Shown here piece after piece: positions 62,783-64,000 of a stretch of 64,000 nt of DNA; within the stretch, counting starts at the first letter, position 1; every line of letters starts with the position of its first letter. The notes beneath the pieces were generated by a model that made no database searches, had not been told where the DNA came from, and was given only the letters and a program-made list of their open reading frames with translations. Source of the DNA: DATEDA01 sp963827595 (GTDB lineage: Bacteria > Pseudomonadota > Gammaproteobacteria > Burkholderiales > SG8-39). The stretch lies in the NCBI GenBank assembly GCA_963827595.1, contig CAWHBT010000018.1, forward strand, positions 44,527 to 108,526, in the 5' to 3' direction. The translations under genes were made by a program, and so were the position numbers.

Positions 62783-63343
62783 ATGGGCCTTTTTGACCAT
62801 AAATGGGGACGTGATAAACCTGCGCCGCAAGGCGAAGCAGCTAAGCCTGCGTCGGATGATGAACAGGCGATCGCACGTTATCGCTACATGCTGAAGACCG
62901 CGCCGCCGGAGGTCATCGAGCAGGCGCACGCGGAGGCGTTCGCGCAGCTCACGCCCGAGCAACGGCGCCAGGTGCTGCAAAAGATCGCCGAAGGCATGCC
63001 GGCGTCAGAACGTGCCCTGGCCGGACAAGGCGATGCCAACCCGCAGGGGTTAGCGCGCATGGCAACGCGCGCGGAAGTCAGGCAACCTGGCGCGATGGAA
63101 CGCATGTTCGGCCAGGCGGGCGGCGTGGGCCTGGGTGGACTGATGGCGGGCAGCTTGCTGGGCAGCATCGCCGGTACGGTCATTGGCAGCATGATCGCGC
63201 GCGAATTTTTTGCCAATGACAGCCACGGCGCGGCCGGTCTCGGTAGCACCCCGGAACCCAGCCAAGCAGCAGGATTCACCGAAAGCGATCATCCGATTGA
63301 TGACGGCGGCGGCTTCGATACCGGTGGTTTCGATGAAGCGTAG
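62783..63343 (+). CDS. Hypothetical protein with glycine-zipper membrane segment
   Basis: 186 residues from ATG 62783 with AAGGAG eight bases upstream. The N-terminal part has YRYMLKTAPPEVIEQAHAEAFAQLTPEQRRQVLQKIAEG, a pattern shared by a family of small proteins sometimes labelled cation-transporting-ATPase-like without support. Then GGVGLGGLMAGSLLGSIAGTVIGSMIA is a glycine-zipper hydrophobic helix, and the C terminus is Asp/Gly-rich (DDGGGFDTGGFDEA). Lower GC and AT-rich codons near the start suggest transfer. Function unknown. Confidence 0.7.
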   Translation: MGLFDHKWGRDKPAPQGEAAKPASDDEQAIARYRYMLKTAPPEVIEQAHAEAFAQLTPEQRRQVLQKIAEGMPASERALAGQGDANPQGLARMATRAEVRQPGAMERMFGQAGGVGLGGLMAGSLLGSIAGTVIGSMIAREFFANDSHGAAGLGSTPEPSQAAGFTESDHPIDDGGGFDTGGFDEA

Positions 63344-63626
63344 GGCTAACGTTGCGCGTCGCAAACTCTCGGGCTAGCTTGGGTAGCGTCGAGTTGATAC
63401 ATGGCTGGCTCCTTCCCCGCGTAGGGCGCGCGGCCCTTGTGGAAGTGCTTGCCGATTGCATTACTCGACGCGGCGCGGCCCCCTCCCCCGTCCTCCGGAC
63501 TGAAGCAGCGGTCAAGCGGGCGCGCGAGGACGGCGTACTTGCGCCGCAGTGTCACTCTGCGGCAAAACGCGTGAGGAGCGCGAAGCCCGCTTTGCGCGGG
63601 CCCACCCTAACCGTGCGGTGCGTCCG
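63344..63626. other. Spacer between the glycine-zipper gene and the PA14 gene
   Basis: 283 bp without a supported gene. A leftward 18-codon frame MYQLDATQASPRVCDAQR with AAGGAG before it is too short to support. Confidence 0.5.
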
Positions 63627-64000
63627 TCAGTTCGTGAACAGCTGGCTGGCCGGGACGACGACGTAGCTGCCGCTGCCCGGCGTTAGCCAGCGCAGCCGAA
63701 TCTCCGCCTGGCCCGAGGCCTCGTAATATTCAAGGGTGATCGAATATCGGACGCCTGCCACGAGATTGACGTTGCCGCTCGTATTGATGGTCGCGGAGTG
63801 CGCCGTCCAGTTGTTGATACTTTGCACCCCGTTGACCCACAGACGGACGCCGTCGTCGGAAACGGTCTGGAAGCGATACGTGCCGGTGGCCGGCGCCAAG
63901 ATCGTGCCGCTCCAGCGCGCCGAGAAGTTGTTGCGGTTGACGCCATTGCCGGGTGAGCGGGAACTCCAGCCGAAGTTGATGTCCTCTACGCGTGTGAGCA
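63627..64000 (-). CDS. PA14-domain protein (C-terminal end; partial)
   Basis: Runs in from the right edge of the window; at least 124 residues. The PA14 fold is clear: NNFSARWSGTILAPATGTYRF, QTVSDDGVRLWVNG, VNLVAGVRYSITLEYYEASGQA and IRLRWLTPGSGSYVVVPASQLF. PA14 binds carbohydrates in adhesins and glycosidases. The domain is the last one; other domains lie outside the window. Confidence 0.85.
   Translation of the reverse strand, partial: LTRVEDINFGWSSRSPGNGVNRNNFSARWSGTILAPATGTYRFQTVSDDGVRLWVNGVQSINNWTAHSATINTSGNVNLVAGVRYSITLEYYEASGQAEIRLRWLTPGSGSYVVVPASQLFTN

Overview
The window is a high-GC (about 70% by eye) segment of a proteobacterial chromosome, most likely an uncultured betaproteobacterium (Burkholderiales/Nitrosomonadales type). 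This rests on gene order: dapA-bamC-metallo-beta-lactamase, an orphan rnfB next to nth and a DUF1841 gene, prkA-yeaH-spoVR, aat-bpt-pyrD, the RoxA ribosomal oxygenase, paired monohaem cytochromes c, TRAP and HAAT transporters, and a PEP-CTERM protein. Taxonomy is inferred from families, not from a search.

Layout. 1-5.5 kb: 5'-proximal two thirds of purL (leftward, leaving the window) and a leftward gene joining a small N-terminal domain, a very long charged coiled coil, one membrane helix and an AsmA-like region. 5.6-15.4 kb: a catabolic neighbourhood with a fused HyuA-HyuB oxoprolinase, an L-2-hydroxyglutarate-oxidase-like flavoprotein, an Asp/Glu racemase, a TRAP transporter (dctPQM) and a D-amino-acid dehydrogenase. 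15.4-29.4 kb: housekeeping (nnr, SbmA-like ABC exporter, slyD, bcp, roxA, MBL hydrolase, bamC, dapA, hydrolase-OsmC fusion, DUF924, quinone reductase, lemA with a GIDE-like partner). 29.4-31.3 kb: tRNA-Arg(CCU), then a noisy stretch with two genes readable only across many frame changes. 31.3-35.5 kb: ppa, a TylF-like methyltransferase, maiA, a MaoC dehydratase and an AMP-forming acyl-CoA synthetase. 35.9-41 kb: the stress module prkA-yeaH-spoVR behind a candidate sigma-54 promoter. 41-52.6 kb: HAD, Nudix, amtB (with an NtrC-like box), a Rieske-like Tat protein, the N-degron transferases aat and bpt, pyrD, rnfB-nth-DUF1841, two cytochromes c, an amidase and a MoxR/VWA pair. 52.6-58.5 kb: a Rieske oxygenase divergent from a complete branched-chain-type ABC transporter (livGFHM plus binding protein). 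58.5-64 kb: a lower-GC accessory stretch with a tRNA-end-like fragment, a strong inverted repeat, a PEP-CTERM protein, a duplicated Cys-rich mini-protein, small unknown genes, a tRNA-like sequence, a nuclease interrupted by an amber codon, and the end of a PA14-domain protein.

Two themes recur. First, at least eight conserved genes (purL, dctQ, roxA three times, the MBL hydrolase, bamC, DUF924) contain a single-base frame change, each best explained by ONE EXTRA base in a GC-rich run. This looks like systematic insertion error in the assembly rather than gene decay, so these genes are annotated as genes with their break points. Second, two independent AAA+ ATPase/VWA-protein pairs (PrkA-YeaH and MoxR-VWA) and two nitrogen-control-like sites (before prkA and amtB) suggest a nitrogen or starvation response.
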